Shown here piece by piece: positions 10,863 through 23,265 of a DNA stretch of 64,000 nucleotides (position 1 is its first letter; each line of letters starts with the position of its first letter). Under the pieces are notes generated by a model that saw only the letters and a list, made by a program, of their open reading frames with translations, was not told where the DNA came from and did no database searches. A program made the translations under genes and the position numbers. The DNA is from Hemerocallis citrina (lineage: Eukaryota > Streptophyta > Magnoliopsida > Asparagales > Asphodelaceae): assembly GCA_017893485.1 (NCBI GenBank), contig CM030364.1, forward strand, positions 248,299,122 through 248,363,121, in the 5' to 3' direction.

Positions 10863-11270
10863 TCTCTAATCTCTAATATTATAATGGGAGAAGGCCTTAG
10901 TGTCATTTCCAAATCTACCAACGCGTGCATTGCACATGCATAAATAATATGAAGGAGGTCTCTGGTTCAAGTCCTCACTACGTCATATTTTTTACTTTAA
11001 CTTTTTTTAAATATATTAAATGTACATCACGCGTGTAAATTATCTATCTATATCTATTTATTTATAATATAATATATAATAACTATTATAATGGAAGAGT
11101 TTGAGTTGTAAATCTACCTACTTACGTGCAACTCCAACTCTCCCATTATAGTCTTCATATTTACTTTTAAAAATATATAATTTTATTTATTAAAACATGC
11201 ATCGCACGTGTAAATCAGAGTTTAGTTTTTTTTAAAAATTAATATGTGCATCGCATGTGTATATTACTAG
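10863..11270 (+). mobile_element. Small non-autonomous Helitron
   Basis: It starts with TCTCTAATCTCTAATATTAT after a host A and ends with a near-palindrome (ATATGTGCATCGCATGTGTA) followed by ATTACTAG and a host T. A TC start, a 3' hairpin ~10 bp before CTAG, and insertion between A and T are Helitron hallmarks. The same 5' end recurs at 29861. A second 3'-end-like block (TGCATCGCACGTGTAAAT) near 11196 suggests a composite history. Confidence 0.7.
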
Positions 11271-11367
11271 TTTGTAATTAATTATCCAGTTACTATAATG
11301 TCTTCAAACTTTAAATTTTATTTACGGCATAATTCTTCACGAAAGTGTCATTTATATTAAAAATAAA

Positions 11368-11842
11368 TGATTTTTTTAGATATTACTCATTAAATATATG
11401 TGTTTCTATATAACCTTCAACAAACTATTAAGTTACTTCAAAAAACCCCTAAACCATACAGTATATTTTTTTCAATGTCTAAACTACCCATCTCTTTCAT
11501 CTTCCCAACTAAAACATTCATATTCAACCCCAATTTCCACCTTATTTTTCATTTCTCCTCATTCCTCCCCCCATGCTCCTTCCATCATGCTTATATATAA
11601 TCGTATGAATAGTCAATTTTTTTCTTTCCTGGTGAGGCCTAGTGGTTCCGGCCCTCATATGAGTGTTTTAGTTGGGAAGATGGAAGAGGGATAGTTTAGG
11701 TATTAAAAAGTTTTTTTTTAATGTTTTGGAGAATTTTTGAAGTAACTTAATATTTTATTGGGGGTTATATACAATTACAAACTTTATTGGGGTTATATAA
11801 AAATACCTAAGTTTTATGGGGTTAATATCTACAAAAAACCAA
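11368..11842. mobile_element. Foldback element with long imperfect TIRs
   Basis: The left arm (about 11368-11515) and right arm (about 11660-11842) are inverted copies. Paired blocks include TAGATATTA, TATATAACC, TATTAAGTTACTTCAAAAA, CTAAACTA and TCTTCCCAACTAAAAC. The right arm has a ~25-bp insertion or internal duplication. No transposase. I could not settle the target duplication. Short frames at 11398-11694 are by-products. Confidence 0.7.
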
Positions 11843-11850
11843 TTATATAA

Positions 11851-12769
11851 GGGGGCGTTTGGAACGCGGTATTATACATGAGAATCTAGGATTATTCTCT
11901 GGATTACCTAGTTTGGTAAGATATGAGTATAGTTTTGGAACGATTCATAAATTTTCATGGGAATCAAAATTCTTTGTTGGGAAGGATATACATTCCACTT
12001 TAAAGGGTGTGATTTGAGGATTCCTCCACATAAAAAATAACAGAGATTGTCACGTTACCAAAACACCCTTCAAATTTTTGATAATCTTTGTGCTTTATCA
12101 TATTGCTACTCTATGTTTCCTTCAACAAATTTGTTACTCTTCCTTATCAGGGTGGAATTTCTGCATATTTATATATAAATAGAAACGTCCAATTAGAACT
12201 GAACATAATTAAATAAGTATGATATATGTTTCAGTATAATGTATCAATTTTAATAATGGTAACCACCATAACTCATAAATAATATATGTCATTGATAATT
12301 ATAATCCACGCATGCCTAAGATCATGTGTTTGTACTGCATGCATTTTTTTCCTTTTAGTTATATATATTTTTTTTGACTGGTTATATTTTTTATCTACCT
12401 AGTTGAAATATATTAGAATCATAATATAACTTTGAGAGTCATCTATTTGTTACTGTACTCAGGTTTTATAAAATATATTTGGTTTTGCACGTGTTACACA
12501 TATACATCAATTACTAAAGTAGATAACAATTATTTTGAATTTTTTAAAAATAAAGTCAAAATGGTATTTTCGGTAATGTCTACTATAATGAAGAATTGAT
12601 GGGAATAAATTGGTCTATATCAAACACAAGAATAAAATATTTCCTATAATGAAATGTCTTGTATCAAGCATAATATTGCAACATTCCCGAGAATCATGAT
12701 TTCTACCCTCACATTCCCGGGAATCCGCCCATTCTAAGAAATTCTCTAATTCGCGTACCAAACGGCCCC
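11851..12769. mobile_element. PIF/Harbinger-like non-autonomous element, TSD TAA
   Basis: The left end GGGGGCGTTTGGAACGCG and the minus-strand right end GGGGCCGTTTGGTACGCG match at 16 of 18 positions. TAA flanks both sides (11848-11850 and 12770-12772). Subterminal GGGAATC/CATTCCCG stretches are also roughly mirrored. No coding region. A 3-bp TAA target and GGG-type ends fit the Harbinger superfamily. Confidence 0.8.
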
Positions 12770-12772
12770 TAA

Positions 12773-13386
12773 GTTTGTTTCACTAGAGCCTAAAGGTAAT
12801 TTGTGAAGAGTAGGAGTTTAAGGGAAAAAAGGGTGCATCGCAAGTGCATATTACTATTCTCTTCCTACCTAAGCTGCTATATCTTTCTTTCTCTCTCCCC
12901 AATCCCATCGCTATCCTCGATGCCCTCCTCTCCTCGTCCCTTCTCATCTCAGCACTGCGCTCCTCCTCCTCTTTCTCTGGTAATTTATTTTTCTTTCTAC
13001 CTTCTAGATAAACTTGTTGGGAAATTTTTGTTGTAGAATTTTTTTTAAAACCAAATTAGCGAGAATGCTAAATATAAGCGAAAAAATAACACACAAATTA
13101 ATAAGGAGTTTAGCACAAATTTTGCCTACGTCTCTAGAGCTGTTGAAGATCTTCATTTTAGGGGAAAAAAATTGTACAAAGTGTTTACAAAACTCCAAAA
13201 AATATTCACAACCCAAAATTCAAGAAATTTTTCCCCACAAAAATTCTCCCTTTACAAAGTGTTTAAACACTCAAAAAATTTGAACCCAATTTTTCTCAAC
13301 TCTTTTTTTTCTTAGATGAATTAAATGTTGAGTGAGGATGAAATGAAAAGAAATAGGATGAGGGATAACTGGAGGCACTGGATGAA
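12773..13386. other. Spacer with a decayed Helitron-3'-end-like block
   Basis: Near 12835-12862, GTGCATCGCAAGTGCATATTACTAT resembles the 3' ends of the Helitrons here but ends CTAT instead of CTAG. I found no matching 5' end. The rest is pyrimidine-rich and then AT-rich, with no convincing gene; short frames overlap on both strands. Confidence 0.4.
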
Positions 13387-13590
13387 ATGGTAGTCGATGT
13401 CAAAGCTGCATACAATGTTATATTCGGTCATCTCAGCCTATCGGCATTCCATGCAGTTGCCTCCACATTTCACATGAAAATGAAGTTCCCAACAATAGAT
13501 GGCATAGGCCAAGCTGTAGGAAGCCAACAGGCAGCACGAGCATGCTACACCTCTACAATGGGGGGCTCCATTTCCCCCTCGACGCCATAG
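13387..13590 (+). pseudogene. Gypsy aspartic-protease C-terminal fragment (Tat-like)
   Basis: About 60 codons read MVVDVKAAYNVIFGH...FHMKMKFPT..GIG...GSQQAARACY. This matches the end of the protease domain of Tat/Athila-type gypsy polyproteins, where it is usually xVD..SAYN.ILGR...STYH..KFPT..G...GDQ..AR.CY. The catalytic DTG/DSG lies upstream in the family and is absent here. The frame ends at TAG 13588. It marks the lineage of the surrounding non-coding element. Confidence 0.7.
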
Positions 13591-14225
13591 AGTTACCGCC
13601 AGAAAGCAGTCACAATAATTCAAAAACTGTAAACGAGCTTGAAGCCACTACCATAACCAACTCTACCAAAAACTTCCAAACCTGTCAAATCATCTCTCAC
13701 CAGGTCTAAACTAGTCCTCATCATGACCCAGTAATAAACCTGAATCCATTGCCCGAAGCCATTTCGCTCATTCAACAGAATCAAATAATCTTGCCTAAAC
13801 ACATTGGTGCACCAATAGATTTCTCTTTCTCCATGCAAAACAATGGGGGGCTCCCTCCAAAATAGGCAAGTCTAGGCAAGCTCTAACAAGTTATTCACCT
13901 AACGGCTCATAAACTTGAAGACCCAGGGGGCAAGGAGATATCAGCAAGGACTTGAAAAAGTACAACACCTTATGGAGTATGACGAGGAGATCTGAAATGT
14001 CCTCTCTTAACAGCAATGGTAATAGCAAATTTTCTCAATTTGTAACAACGGCCGACCACTAGAGCAGTCGCTTATTTTTATTTTCCAATAAAATACAGTA
14101 CGAACTTTTGCAAAGCTATTGTACAACTCTACGGATGCATGCGATGAGTTGAGTGCCAAACTTGTACATAAAAACAGCACCAAAACTCGTTAAAAGCTTC
14201 CTACAAGACGATTTCAAAGTCCACA
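13591..14225. other. Tat-like interior: start of degenerate repeats
   Basis: Non-coding. From about 14140 it contains GAGTTGAGTGCCAAACTTGT, which recurs at about 18190 (GAGTTGAGTGCCATACTTAT). This shows that the array on the far side of the solo LTR is the same one. Confidence 0.5.
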
Positions 14226-15782
14226 TGTAACACCCCGAATTCCAAATAAGCCTGAATTCGAAGTTCCACGGGATCTTTACACTTCACTTCGTACAATTTT
14301 ACAAGGAATTAAAAAAAAATTCTACATCAGAGTCTTTTACATCAACATGCAGCAGAATAAATAAAATACAACAATGATAAATGTACAATTGTAACAACTT
14401 TAGCATTTAAGTAATCATCAGCAACAAATTAATCTTTATATCTTCTTGTAAATTATAAGTCCTGCATATAAAACTGTGGACACGTCAGTTACTTATAACC
14501 GACGAAATATTATACACAGCCATCTTCGCTATGCCGAAAGTATAACGATTCTTAAATACTTTAATAAACACTAACTTGATCACAAAACAATGCTAAAAAA
14601 GACTATCCTATTGATGTCGTGGGTGTTGTGCACTTAATCCTTATTGCAGTTGTTTATAATTAATGACACTAATGCACACTTGTTCGGATTCTATGCATCT
14701 CATACTACATAGGTCCGAGGGCAAGCCCTTAATCATTCTTCATCTTGTAGGGTTGAATCCCTCGTTATGAGTTTAACTACTACGGTAACTACGGTAAGTA
14801 TCTTAGATGTTCTATGAGTTACGAGCCCATATCCAGACAACCTGGAGGGGAATCCCACGTTATGACATGACACATCATGTAGACAACCTATGAAAAATTC
14901 GCCTCCGTCATGGGACAATGGCACTACGTAGTCACCTAACACCCCACAAGCGTCGCCACGGTCCCGATAATTCCGGAGATGTATCCACACCATGACATGA
15001 TGCATCATGCAGGCAGCCTGTGAATACTCTCACACCGTAGTTCTAAGGCCCTCATACTTGTATTTTTCTCTTACTTTCATCACATCTCCACTATAGTGTA
15101 GTCTTTACATTTTTAGTTTGTTTAGAAGAAAATCATCACAACTTAGAGCTAGCTTATCCTATCGGACTTAAACCAAACAAAAGAGACAGTCAGCCCAACC
15201 TGGCTACTTCTCAAGAGATGCTCAACTCACACTGGTTAGCTCTCAAATTCATTAATAAATACTGCCGGTCACTAGGGTCTCGCCTAGCCTCTAGATTCCA
15301 ACAACTATCTCATTCTAGAGATCAACAATATGTTACATTCAATCTCAAAATAATATTTCAATTCCTTTATTCACAAACTCTTTCTCAAAGGGAAACTTTT
15401 CTTTATAATTTCATAACATGAAGTATCTCATTTCGACTTCTTTTATCAGTTTAATCACTCATAACATTGTGTGCATTTCAAATATTCTTTTAAACAAATA
15501 TTAATGACCATAAAATCTCGTTAAGAAGAATCTAAGTGCATTCCCAATTTTTATCTTTCTTAAATTAAACAATAGTCACATTTTAATCGATAAAAATCGA
15601 GTACTTCAACAATATTTAATGTAAAATTCTCTTTCAATACTCACAAAATATATCAAAATATTATAGAAATAATTTTTATAAAGTCTAGACAATTTTAGAA
15701 GAATATTAGTACTTTTCCCAATTTTTATTGCACTTTAAAACTCAAAAATACCACCAAAAAAAGTCAAAAAGAAAACAAAGTG

Positions 15783-15880
15783 GCAAGGGTCGGATTTGAA
15801 CCCAGGACCAAATCCTCCGCCGATGAACAGTAATCGACCCAAAGCGCACCTGTCGACCAGAAGGCCAGAGTGACTAACTG
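15783..15880 (-). other. tRNA-like module 1 in solo LTR (A-box/B-box-like)
   Basis: The minus strand contains GTTAGTCACTCTGGCCTTC at the D-arm position and CCTGGGTTCAAATCCGACC at the T-arm position. The latter is a close B-box match (GGTTCRANYCC). Acceptor and anticodon stems do not pair convincingly, so this is not a working tRNA. Confidence 0.45.
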
Positions 15881-15964
15881 AAATAAAGTGGACTCGAATT
15901 GTACTTATGTATGGTTTCGGTGGTTTGATTAAAAATTGAAATTTTATAAAAACAGAGTCTCTAA

Positions 15965-16075
15965 CAAGACTCGAACTCGAGACCAAAACTTCTGCTCTAC
16001 TACAGTAACGGACCCAAAGCGCGCCCAAAGACTAATTGGTCTTGAGTGACTAACCGATACAAGGTCGGTTAATTA
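15965..16075 (-). other. tRNA-like module 2 in solo LTR
   Basis: The minus strand repeats the pattern of the preceding module: GGTTAGTCACTCAAGACC, then GCGCGCTTTGGGTC, then CTCGAGTTCGAGTCTTG with a B-box core. The two modules are diverged direct copies about 190 bp apart. Confidence 0.45.
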
Positions 16076-16860
16076 CTTTTTGTAGAGGTCGTACTGTAAT
16101 TAGTTTTCCTTTAATAAACTCGATTCTTCAATCAATTTGTACTTATTCAAAAATAACTTAATCTTTTTCTAGAATGTATTTCTATCCAAATAATACAGTT
16201 TAGTGCGTATATTCAAATTCACAAAATTTATTTTCGACAATATAACAAAATCTTAATCTTGCATTAAAGAACTCATTTTATTAATTTACAGATAGAAAGT
16301 TGTCCTTCATCAAAAACTCCTCTATAAAATTTCCATACTCATAAAATAAACTAATGAGACTGTTTCTTTACTATAATCATATTATAAAACCATTTTCTTA
16401 CATGTTACATTATTTTGACTGTAATAGGAAATATTCTACCATGCATCAATTTTTTTCATACAATCATGATTCATCAATTTGCATGTATTCTAGCATGCAA
16501 ATATATTAATAATGCATCATAACAAATTTCAGAGAATAAATTATGCAATTCACATATACCACACTAATCAAAATTTAACAAATAGACCATATATCAACTA
16601 GCATGCATCCTACTTCTAATTTAGAAAGGATTTAGGAAACACCCACCCAAGAAATATTTATGTACTCAATAAATCGCTAGAAATAAACTCCAAGAGAAGC
16701 TTCAATTTATCTCCTTGAAATCCGTGCACAAAGAGGAACACCCAACCTTCACTTCGGCAAGCACAAGGAACAACACCTCCTTCATTTCGGCAGAGTAACA
16801 GCAAGTGCATCTTCATCTCATCACAATGTATATATGTATATCTACCCATGTATATATTCA

Positions 16861-16880
16861 TATTTCATATTTCATATTTC

Positions 16881-16966
<86 letters not shown>

Positions 16967-16980
16967 GAAATATGAAATAT
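16861..16980. repeat. Long palindrome: (TA)n flanked by mirror CATATTT / AAATATG repeats
   Basis: Three copies of TTTCATA lead into about 37 TA dinucleotides (16884-16958), followed by three copies of TATGAAA in inverse orientation. The whole ~120 bp is close to self-complementary. Confidence 0.85.
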
Positions 16981-17913
16981 TTATGTATGTATGTGGGAGG
17001 TGGAGAAGCACAGGGAGATGGTTGGATTGGTTTCGGATGTTGACAGAGGAGAAGGAAGGAGATATGAGGAGAGTGAAGGAGTTAGGGGGTATTAGTAGTA
17101 TTTTATTTAAGTGGTTATAGTAACTAATTGTCCACTAACACCCATTAACACCACTCTCTAAATTCAAAATTTTGAACTTCTCTCTAACCCCGAAACCCAG
17201 CCGGCCACCTTTTCATGCCCAAACACGTGCACACACTTCACAAAATTAATTATTTTTATTTAATTTAAAACATGTATTTATATATATAATATGCATATAA
17301 AATTAACTGAATTAAAAATTATACTTTTTTATGCACAAACAAAATAAACACACACACTTCAAAATTTTATTTTGAAAACATTACGCTTAAATACGTGCAC
17401 CGCAAACACGTGCGTCGCCCGTCAAATATCAAAATACGAAATCACTTTATCAAAGGGAAAATTTTAAAGATTATCAAAATATAACATAAAAACATATATT
17501 TAATATACGCATTCAATAATGTACTCAATACGTACATTGAAAACACATGCAACGCTCATATAAAGTATTTTAATTAAAATAAGAGAAAAATGAATTTCTA
17601 TTTATAAAATGAATTCGAATACATAAAATAAATAATTGAAACGCATAGAAAATATTACACGTAACGGTGGAAAATACGCAGTCGATACGTGCATCGATAA
17701 CACGTATAAAGCACGTAAAAATACAGAGATTGAAATTTAATATTTGAGTTAACTCAAATAGGATTTGAAGAATACGAGAAATTCATAAATAGACGGAATC
17801 CAAAATTCAAATTAAAATACGTTACGGATATCACCAGTAACGGTACAAAATACACCTGTGTAACACACATAGGCAAAATTATCATTTCCAATTTTGCGGG
17901 GTATTACACCACA

Positions 17914-18488
17914 CCCATTGTTCGAAGTTACTCCAAAAAAATTCAGTTTGCGCTTCACCATTCGATCTGATCTTACAACCTGTTAATTCATCAAAGCAAA
18001 CAACGAGCTAAACGCCCAACTTACACTTAGAGCGGCGTTAAACACTCGTTATAAGCTTTCCTCAACGTAAGTTCAGAATCCAGAACCACGAATCGGGACG
18101 TATGCAATGTGCAATCATGCATGTTCAGAACACAACTCACCGATCAATCTGTTCCTGCAACTAGTTGAACTTCCTTGGAGAATTATACAATGAGTTGAGT
18201 GCCATACTTATACATTTAAGCAGCACCAAACACTCATTATAAGTCTTCCCGTAAAACGGATTTGGAGTCCATACCCATGGCTTGACAGAGACTCTAACAA
18301 TTTGCAATAACGCAAGTTCACAGGGCACTTCGCCATTCGATCTGCTCCTGTAATCCGTTAGCGACTCGAAGACCGGTTCGGAATCCATACACATGGTTCA
18401 AAAGTGACTCTGTCAATTTGCAACGAAGCAAGTTCATAGTGCGCTTTGCCATTCGATCTACTCCTGTAACCTGTTAATACTTAAACTA
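17914..18488. repeat. Tandem array of the Tat-like element, ~115-bp unit
   Basis: Units carry GGAATCCATACACATGGTTC, then GCAAGTTCA, then GCCATTCGATCTGCTCCTGTAA. Copies start near 18268 and 18384, and the next continues after the solo LTR at 21751. The array is interrupted by that insertion. Confidence 0.7.
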
Positions 18489-20044
18489 ACAATGTAACGC
18501 CCCGAATCCTAAATACACTGAATTCGAGATGTTCTACAGGATCTTTACACTTCCTTTAGTATAATTTTATAAGGAAATTTAAACTTTTCTCTTTACATCA
18601 GAGTTTACATCAGTGTTACACTTTTCATTTGCACAGCGGAAGTAAAATTTACAACAATTAAATAAATGTACAACAACATGATATAATCTTTAAGCATCCA
18701 TTCCTCTTTAATCTTTAACATGTCATTTACCTGCATATAAGACTGTGGGTACGTCAGTTTATTCAACCGATGATCATTATACACGGCCATCCTCTCTATG
18801 CCAGAAATAGTATAACTCAATTTTCCATATTTAGCAAACACAAACTTATCACATTTCAAACTAAAGGGACTACCCTATTGATGTCGTGTTGTGATTGTGC
18901 ACTTAGTCCTTAATGCAATTATTTATATTAGATGATACTAATGCGCACTTGTTCGGATTCTATGCATCCCATACTACATAGGTCCGAGGGCAAGCCTTTT
19001 AATCGTTCTTCATCTTTGTAGGGTTCAATCCCTCGCCATGACTTAATCTACTACTGTAACTACGGTGAGTATCCTAGATGATCTATGAGTACAAGCACGT
19101 GCACTGGACCCTGGAGGGGAATCCCACGCCATGTCTTGACTCATCAAGCATGCATTCTGTGGCAATTCAGCCTCCTCCCTGAACACGATCCTCTTGCAGT
19201 CACCAAACATCCCACAAGCATTGCTAAAGTCCGATCATTACTGAGTTGTGCCCACGCCATGTCTTGACTCATCAAGCATGCATTCTGTGGCTCACACACC
19301 CGCACCGTAAACTCTAGTTCTCATACTCGTGTTTTTTCTCACTTTCATCACGTCTTCACTATGCACTATTCTTAATTTAATAGAATCATGAATAAAATCA
19401 AAGTTCTAGAGTTAGCCTCTCCACTAAACCGGACTTATTCATTTATACAAACATGACCAACCTTGGTCTTTCATTTCAGTATTTCATTTCATTTCTTTCC
19501 AAATGCCGGAGGAGACTTAGCTACTCTTTCGTTTCAATTCAAATTCACAATTTCCACATTGAGCACTTATAACTCATAAAATTCATATGTTGAGTTATCA
19601 TACTCAAATGTATATTCTCTTTTCAAATCATGATTTCTAATTTATTCATTAATCCATAATCATACATGAATTCATACACTTCATCAATTAATAATTTCAC
19701 ATTTGAAATTCACATCACTAATGAATATTCACACTTCATTTTTTTTCCACATTATTCTCAAGTGAGAATAAATTACATTATGTCACACAACAAAGTTTCT
19801 TTTTGCCAAATCATCTTCTAATACTTCATTTCACTTTATTCTTGTAAGTTATAATTTTTCACAAAGTATATATATCTAGAACCATAGTTCTATTTATGCC
19901 TTTTATTCACAAATCATAGTTTATTTCATTCAAATAATCCCCAAATCATCTTTATAAAGTTCCTTATATTTTTAGGAGAATAACCATATTTTTTCACAAT
20001 TTTTGGACACTTAAAAACCCAAAAAAATAATTTTTTTCATTCTT

Positions 20045-20130
20045 GCTGATAGTAAGAATCGAACCCGGCTCCCCTGAGTCACAGCCGACAGCACAAACCA
20101 ATAGGCCGAACTGTGCCAGCGATATAAAGT
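20045..20130 (-). other. tRNA-like module 1 in second solo LTR
   Basis: The minus strand has CTGGCACAGTTCGGCC...GTTTGTGC, where GCAC can pair with GTGC as a D-stem, and later GCCGGGTTCGATTCTTACT, a B-box-like T arm. Downstream pairing is partial. Confidence 0.45.
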
Positions 20131-20199
20131 GTGTCTGAGAGCACTATATGCTCTCAGTCGCTGTTAACTTGTTTTAAAAAAAAAACAAACAAAATAATG

Positions 20200-20275
20200 C
20201 TTCCTACAGGATTCGAACCAGTCACCACAGAGAAGCCAACCGTGCTCTCTGACCACTTGAGCTACACGCTCAGTT
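20200..20275 (-). other. tRNA-like module 2 in second solo LTR
   Basis: The minus strand reads GTGTAGCTCAAGTGGTCAGA, then GAGC: a good A box with a GCTC/GAGC D-stem. About 45 nt later comes GACTGGTTCGAATCCTGTAG, a strong B box in a T-arm context. The acceptor stem does not close, so I call it tRNA-like, possibly with Pol III promoter potential. Confidence 0.5.
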
Positions 20276-21187
20276 GTCACTAGTATCATTTCGTATGCAT
20301 TTAATCTGTGCTCTCAGTTATTTAGAACATTTCGATGTTCAACTAGTCTCAATTTCATTAGATCTTCATAAAAATACTATATAACTCCAGATTAATAAAT
20401 TCTTGTCCAATTTACATATCAGTATGAAAAAATCATTTTTTCAACAATTAAAACATATTTTCATGCCATTAATTCAAATTCTAGATTATAACACTACATT
20501 ACTCCTCTTTTTCGACGTTTCTTCGCATTTAGCAATCTAGTCTTTTTATCAATAAAATTCACATTAATGTTCTGACTTTAATCATTTATATAACCTACAT
20601 CTCATACTTTAATTCATTCATGCCCATAGCCATACAAGGGTCTATTTAACACATAAAAAAAGGTATAATCAAGCTACTAACTTTGTGTGTAATTCTTGAT
20701 GGTAAAAGAATGTATTTTCTATCCATAAATTCATGATTCTAATCAATCCACATACAACTCAAATAATAGAACCACATATAAATTTGTATGTCCACATTTC
20801 AATCAATCAAGAAGTCATTTTTCCCAATTAAAGTGTGCTCTTCTTAATCATTTTCATGCTTCAATTGTTCTAATTAAACTAGCATGCAATCCTACTTTAG
20901 AAATAGGAAAATTTCACCCACCTTGTATGGAGAGAAAACTCAATTAGCAACAAAAGTCCTTTGCGACGAGATGCACCTCCTCCTCGATGATGCGCGCACA
21001 AGCTCCACAAGCACCAACCCGAGCTCCTCCTTGAATAGCCGGCCTTCCTCTCCTTGATGGAATGCAAGCACAATCCCACTCACAACTCAATCTTTTTAAC
21101 TCACAAACTACTACTAGATAATGCTATTAGACTATAAGTTTGGAAGAGAATATTAAGCACAAAATAACTAGCCATGGGGGGGGGGGG

Positions 21188-21195
21188 TATTTATA
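21188..21195 (-). promoter_or_regulatory. TATA box of solo LTR (minus strand)
   Basis: TATAAATA on the minus strand, about 550 bp into the LTR, followed by a poly-C run. This is the same placement as in the LTRs of elements A and C. Confidence 0.6.
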
Positions 21196-21745
21196 CTAAA
21201 AATCACATAGAATGGAGGGCTAGGATCAATTAGTTGGTTGTAGGATGGAGGGCTAGGATGAGAGTAGGAGTTGCAATAACTACCCACATCTAAATAACCA
21301 CCACCATGATCACCATTACAATTTTTGAATTCCCTCCAAAAAGATCACAACCGGCCTAGGGAAAGAATGCATTTTGCACGTGTACGTGTAGTGCACGTGC
21401 ATGCAACTATGACCAAAATTGTACATTAAATTTTGTATAAAAAAATAAAATAGTCTTTTAAATTGTATTCTACATGACAAGTTGTGTAAAAATATAGTCC
21501 ATGGGCTTTAGTTCATGGGCCAAAATAGTTATTTTAAAATAAAATAAATAAATTACATTTTGGGCTTTAAGAAAAATGCTTTTTAGTCTAATTAAAATAA
21601 GGCTTTTGTATAAAGTAATTAAAAACACAAATTGAAATATCTTTACTCATCTTGATGAAAATATTAACCAAAAATATTGCACGTGCACACTACGTGCAAA
21701 ATAAATAATTTTTCATTAAATGAAAAATCAGGGCATTGCAAACAA

Positions 21746-22859
21746 GTTCGAAATCCATACCCATGGTTCAGAGTTACTCTCGCAACCTGTAGTGACACAC
21801 GTTCAGAGTTCAATTCGTCGTTCGATCTGTTCCTGCAACTAGTTAAATTTTCTCAACAACAGATTAAGATGTCAAAAATCATGGATCGGAGTTACTTAGC
21901 AACACTTGTAAAAAGCAGCACTTGGAGTTCAACTCTCCATTCGATGTGACTGTCACAATCTGTCAGAGGCCCCATACAGCAAGTTTGGAAAACAACTCTC
22001 CTTCAGAGTTATCCCTACAACTAACTAGCTGGGTTCAAGACGGAGCAATGCTAAACTCCGTCATACACCGTCGACAGCTCTTTAAGCTATACACAACAGA
22101 CTTGAGGTCTTGTTTCTCTTAGGCCGGCGATGGCACATCAATGAAAGCAAGGATCAAGCATATGAAAGGGAATCCTTCCAATCACAGAACTACTGCAAAC
22201 TCATATGTTCAGATCCAGTGGCACTACAGACGTCTACAAACACAGAACGACCAGTCCAGAGCCCAACTCTCCCCAAGAACAGCTCATACGACTAGCCAAC
22301 CCCCAAGACGATGTATCACAAGACAAGATACTAGCATGTAGAAGACTTCTTATTCCAAAAACTACAAGTCTCATTACAACAGCAAAGTTACAATGACTCT
22401 ATGTTTCACGTCTAGAAATCGCTACCAAAAGTCTTGCGAACACTGTACAACAAACTGTCATGTAAGCTGTTCTTCCAGCTATACACAATGGAGAGATGCT
22501 CTACCTAAGAGAAACAAATCTCCTCGCCGGCCTCCTACCAGCTAACAACTTCATAGGGCCGCCTCAACTCTTGATGATGATATTCAAGACAAGCCTTCCT
22601 TAGACGAGCAAACTCCAGGTTTATCCGACCACCTTCACTTGGGCAAGCTCCATCTCCGTCTCGCTTAAAGCGCCGTGCGAACAGGAGAGTTCCAACTCTG
22701 TCAAGCACAGTGTATCATGAGGAAGGGCAAGCTCAGTGCCCCGAGGAACCTTATTAAATGTACACAACCACTTGTCAGTAAAGAGAAGAATGGAATCGTC
22801 TCAACACTGAGTAAACGCAAGTGACTTCACTTCAACACTAAGAAGATTCATAATACCCA
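21746..22859. other. Tat-like interior, degenerate repeats, no gene
   Basis: The ~115-bp array resumes (AAATCCATACCCATGGTTCA at 21750) and decays into non-repetitive, GC-moderate sequence. Several overlapping short frames at 21677-22396 have no domain and shift frame, and are treated as chance. Confidence 0.5.
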
Positions 22860-23265
22860 CAACTCATTCGCTCTAAAAATGAGTTCGGCGCTCTGCACGC
22901 CACTTGAGTTCCTCCGGCCAACCACTCGTTAACATCGAGCAATGGGTTCAACGCTCTGCTCTCTGCATGAGCTCCGTCACAACGGGTTTCTACGATGATT
23001 ACCACTTGAGCACCGTCAACTGCTCGCTAGCTCCACACAATGAGTTTGACACCTTGGTCTTCACCCAAGTGTCGTCAACAACTCGTTGGCACTAAACAAT
23101 GAGTTCAATGCTCTGCTCTCCGCACGAGCTCCGTCTATAACTCGTTGGTCCCAAACAACGAGTTCAGCACCTTGCTATTTACTCAGGCTTCATCTACAAC
23201 TCGTTGGCTCCCAACAACGAGTTCAATGCTCTGCTCTCCGCATGAGCTTCGTCTACAACTCGTTG
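22860..23265. repeat. 59-bp tandem array with stem-loop in each unit, left part
   Basis: AACTCGTTG anchors fall at 23080, 23139, 23198 and 23257, exactly 59 bp apart. Units read AACTCGTTGG-CTCCCAA-CAACGAGTT plus a ~34-bp spacer, so a 9-bp stem closes around a short loop. The array is interrupted at 23265 by a TRIM-like element that targeted CGTTG in the stem. 59 is not a multiple of three, so no protein repeat is maintained. Confidence 0.85.

Larger units (their letters stand above)
14226..17908 (-). mobile_element. Solo LTR of a long-LTR chromovirus-type gypsy, TSD CCACA
   Basis: On the minus strand it begins TGTAATACCCCGCAAAATTGG (17908 downward) and ends GGAATTCGGGGTGTTACA (14226). CCACA flanks both sides (14221-14225 and 17909-17913). 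There is no internal region, so this is a solo LTR left by LTR-LTR recombination. Its start resembles the LTR of element A. Its last ~800 bp (14640-15060) share the CTCGGACCTATGTAGTATG block with elements A and C and the other solo LTR. At 3.68 kb it is long, like Tekay/Del-type LTRs. The clade name is inferred. Confidence 0.9.
18493..21740 (-). mobile_element. Second solo LTR of a related long-LTR gypsy, TSD AACAA
   Basis: The minus strand starts TGCAATGCCCTGATTTTTC (21740 downward) and ends GGATTCGGGGCGTTACA (18493). AACAA flanks both sides (18488-18492 and 21741-21745). It shares the 3' third (18900-19320) with the solo LTR at 14226-17908 and with element C, but its 5' part is different. 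No interior is present. Length is 3.25 kb. Confidence 0.9.

Noticed and set aside
12835..12862. Third Helitron 3' end
   Set aside because: Ends CTAT, not CTAG, hairpin weak, no matching 5' end; noted only as a decayed look-alike.
20200..20275. Functional tRNA gene
   Set aside because: A and B boxes are good but the acceptor stem does not close; kept only as a tRNA-like module.
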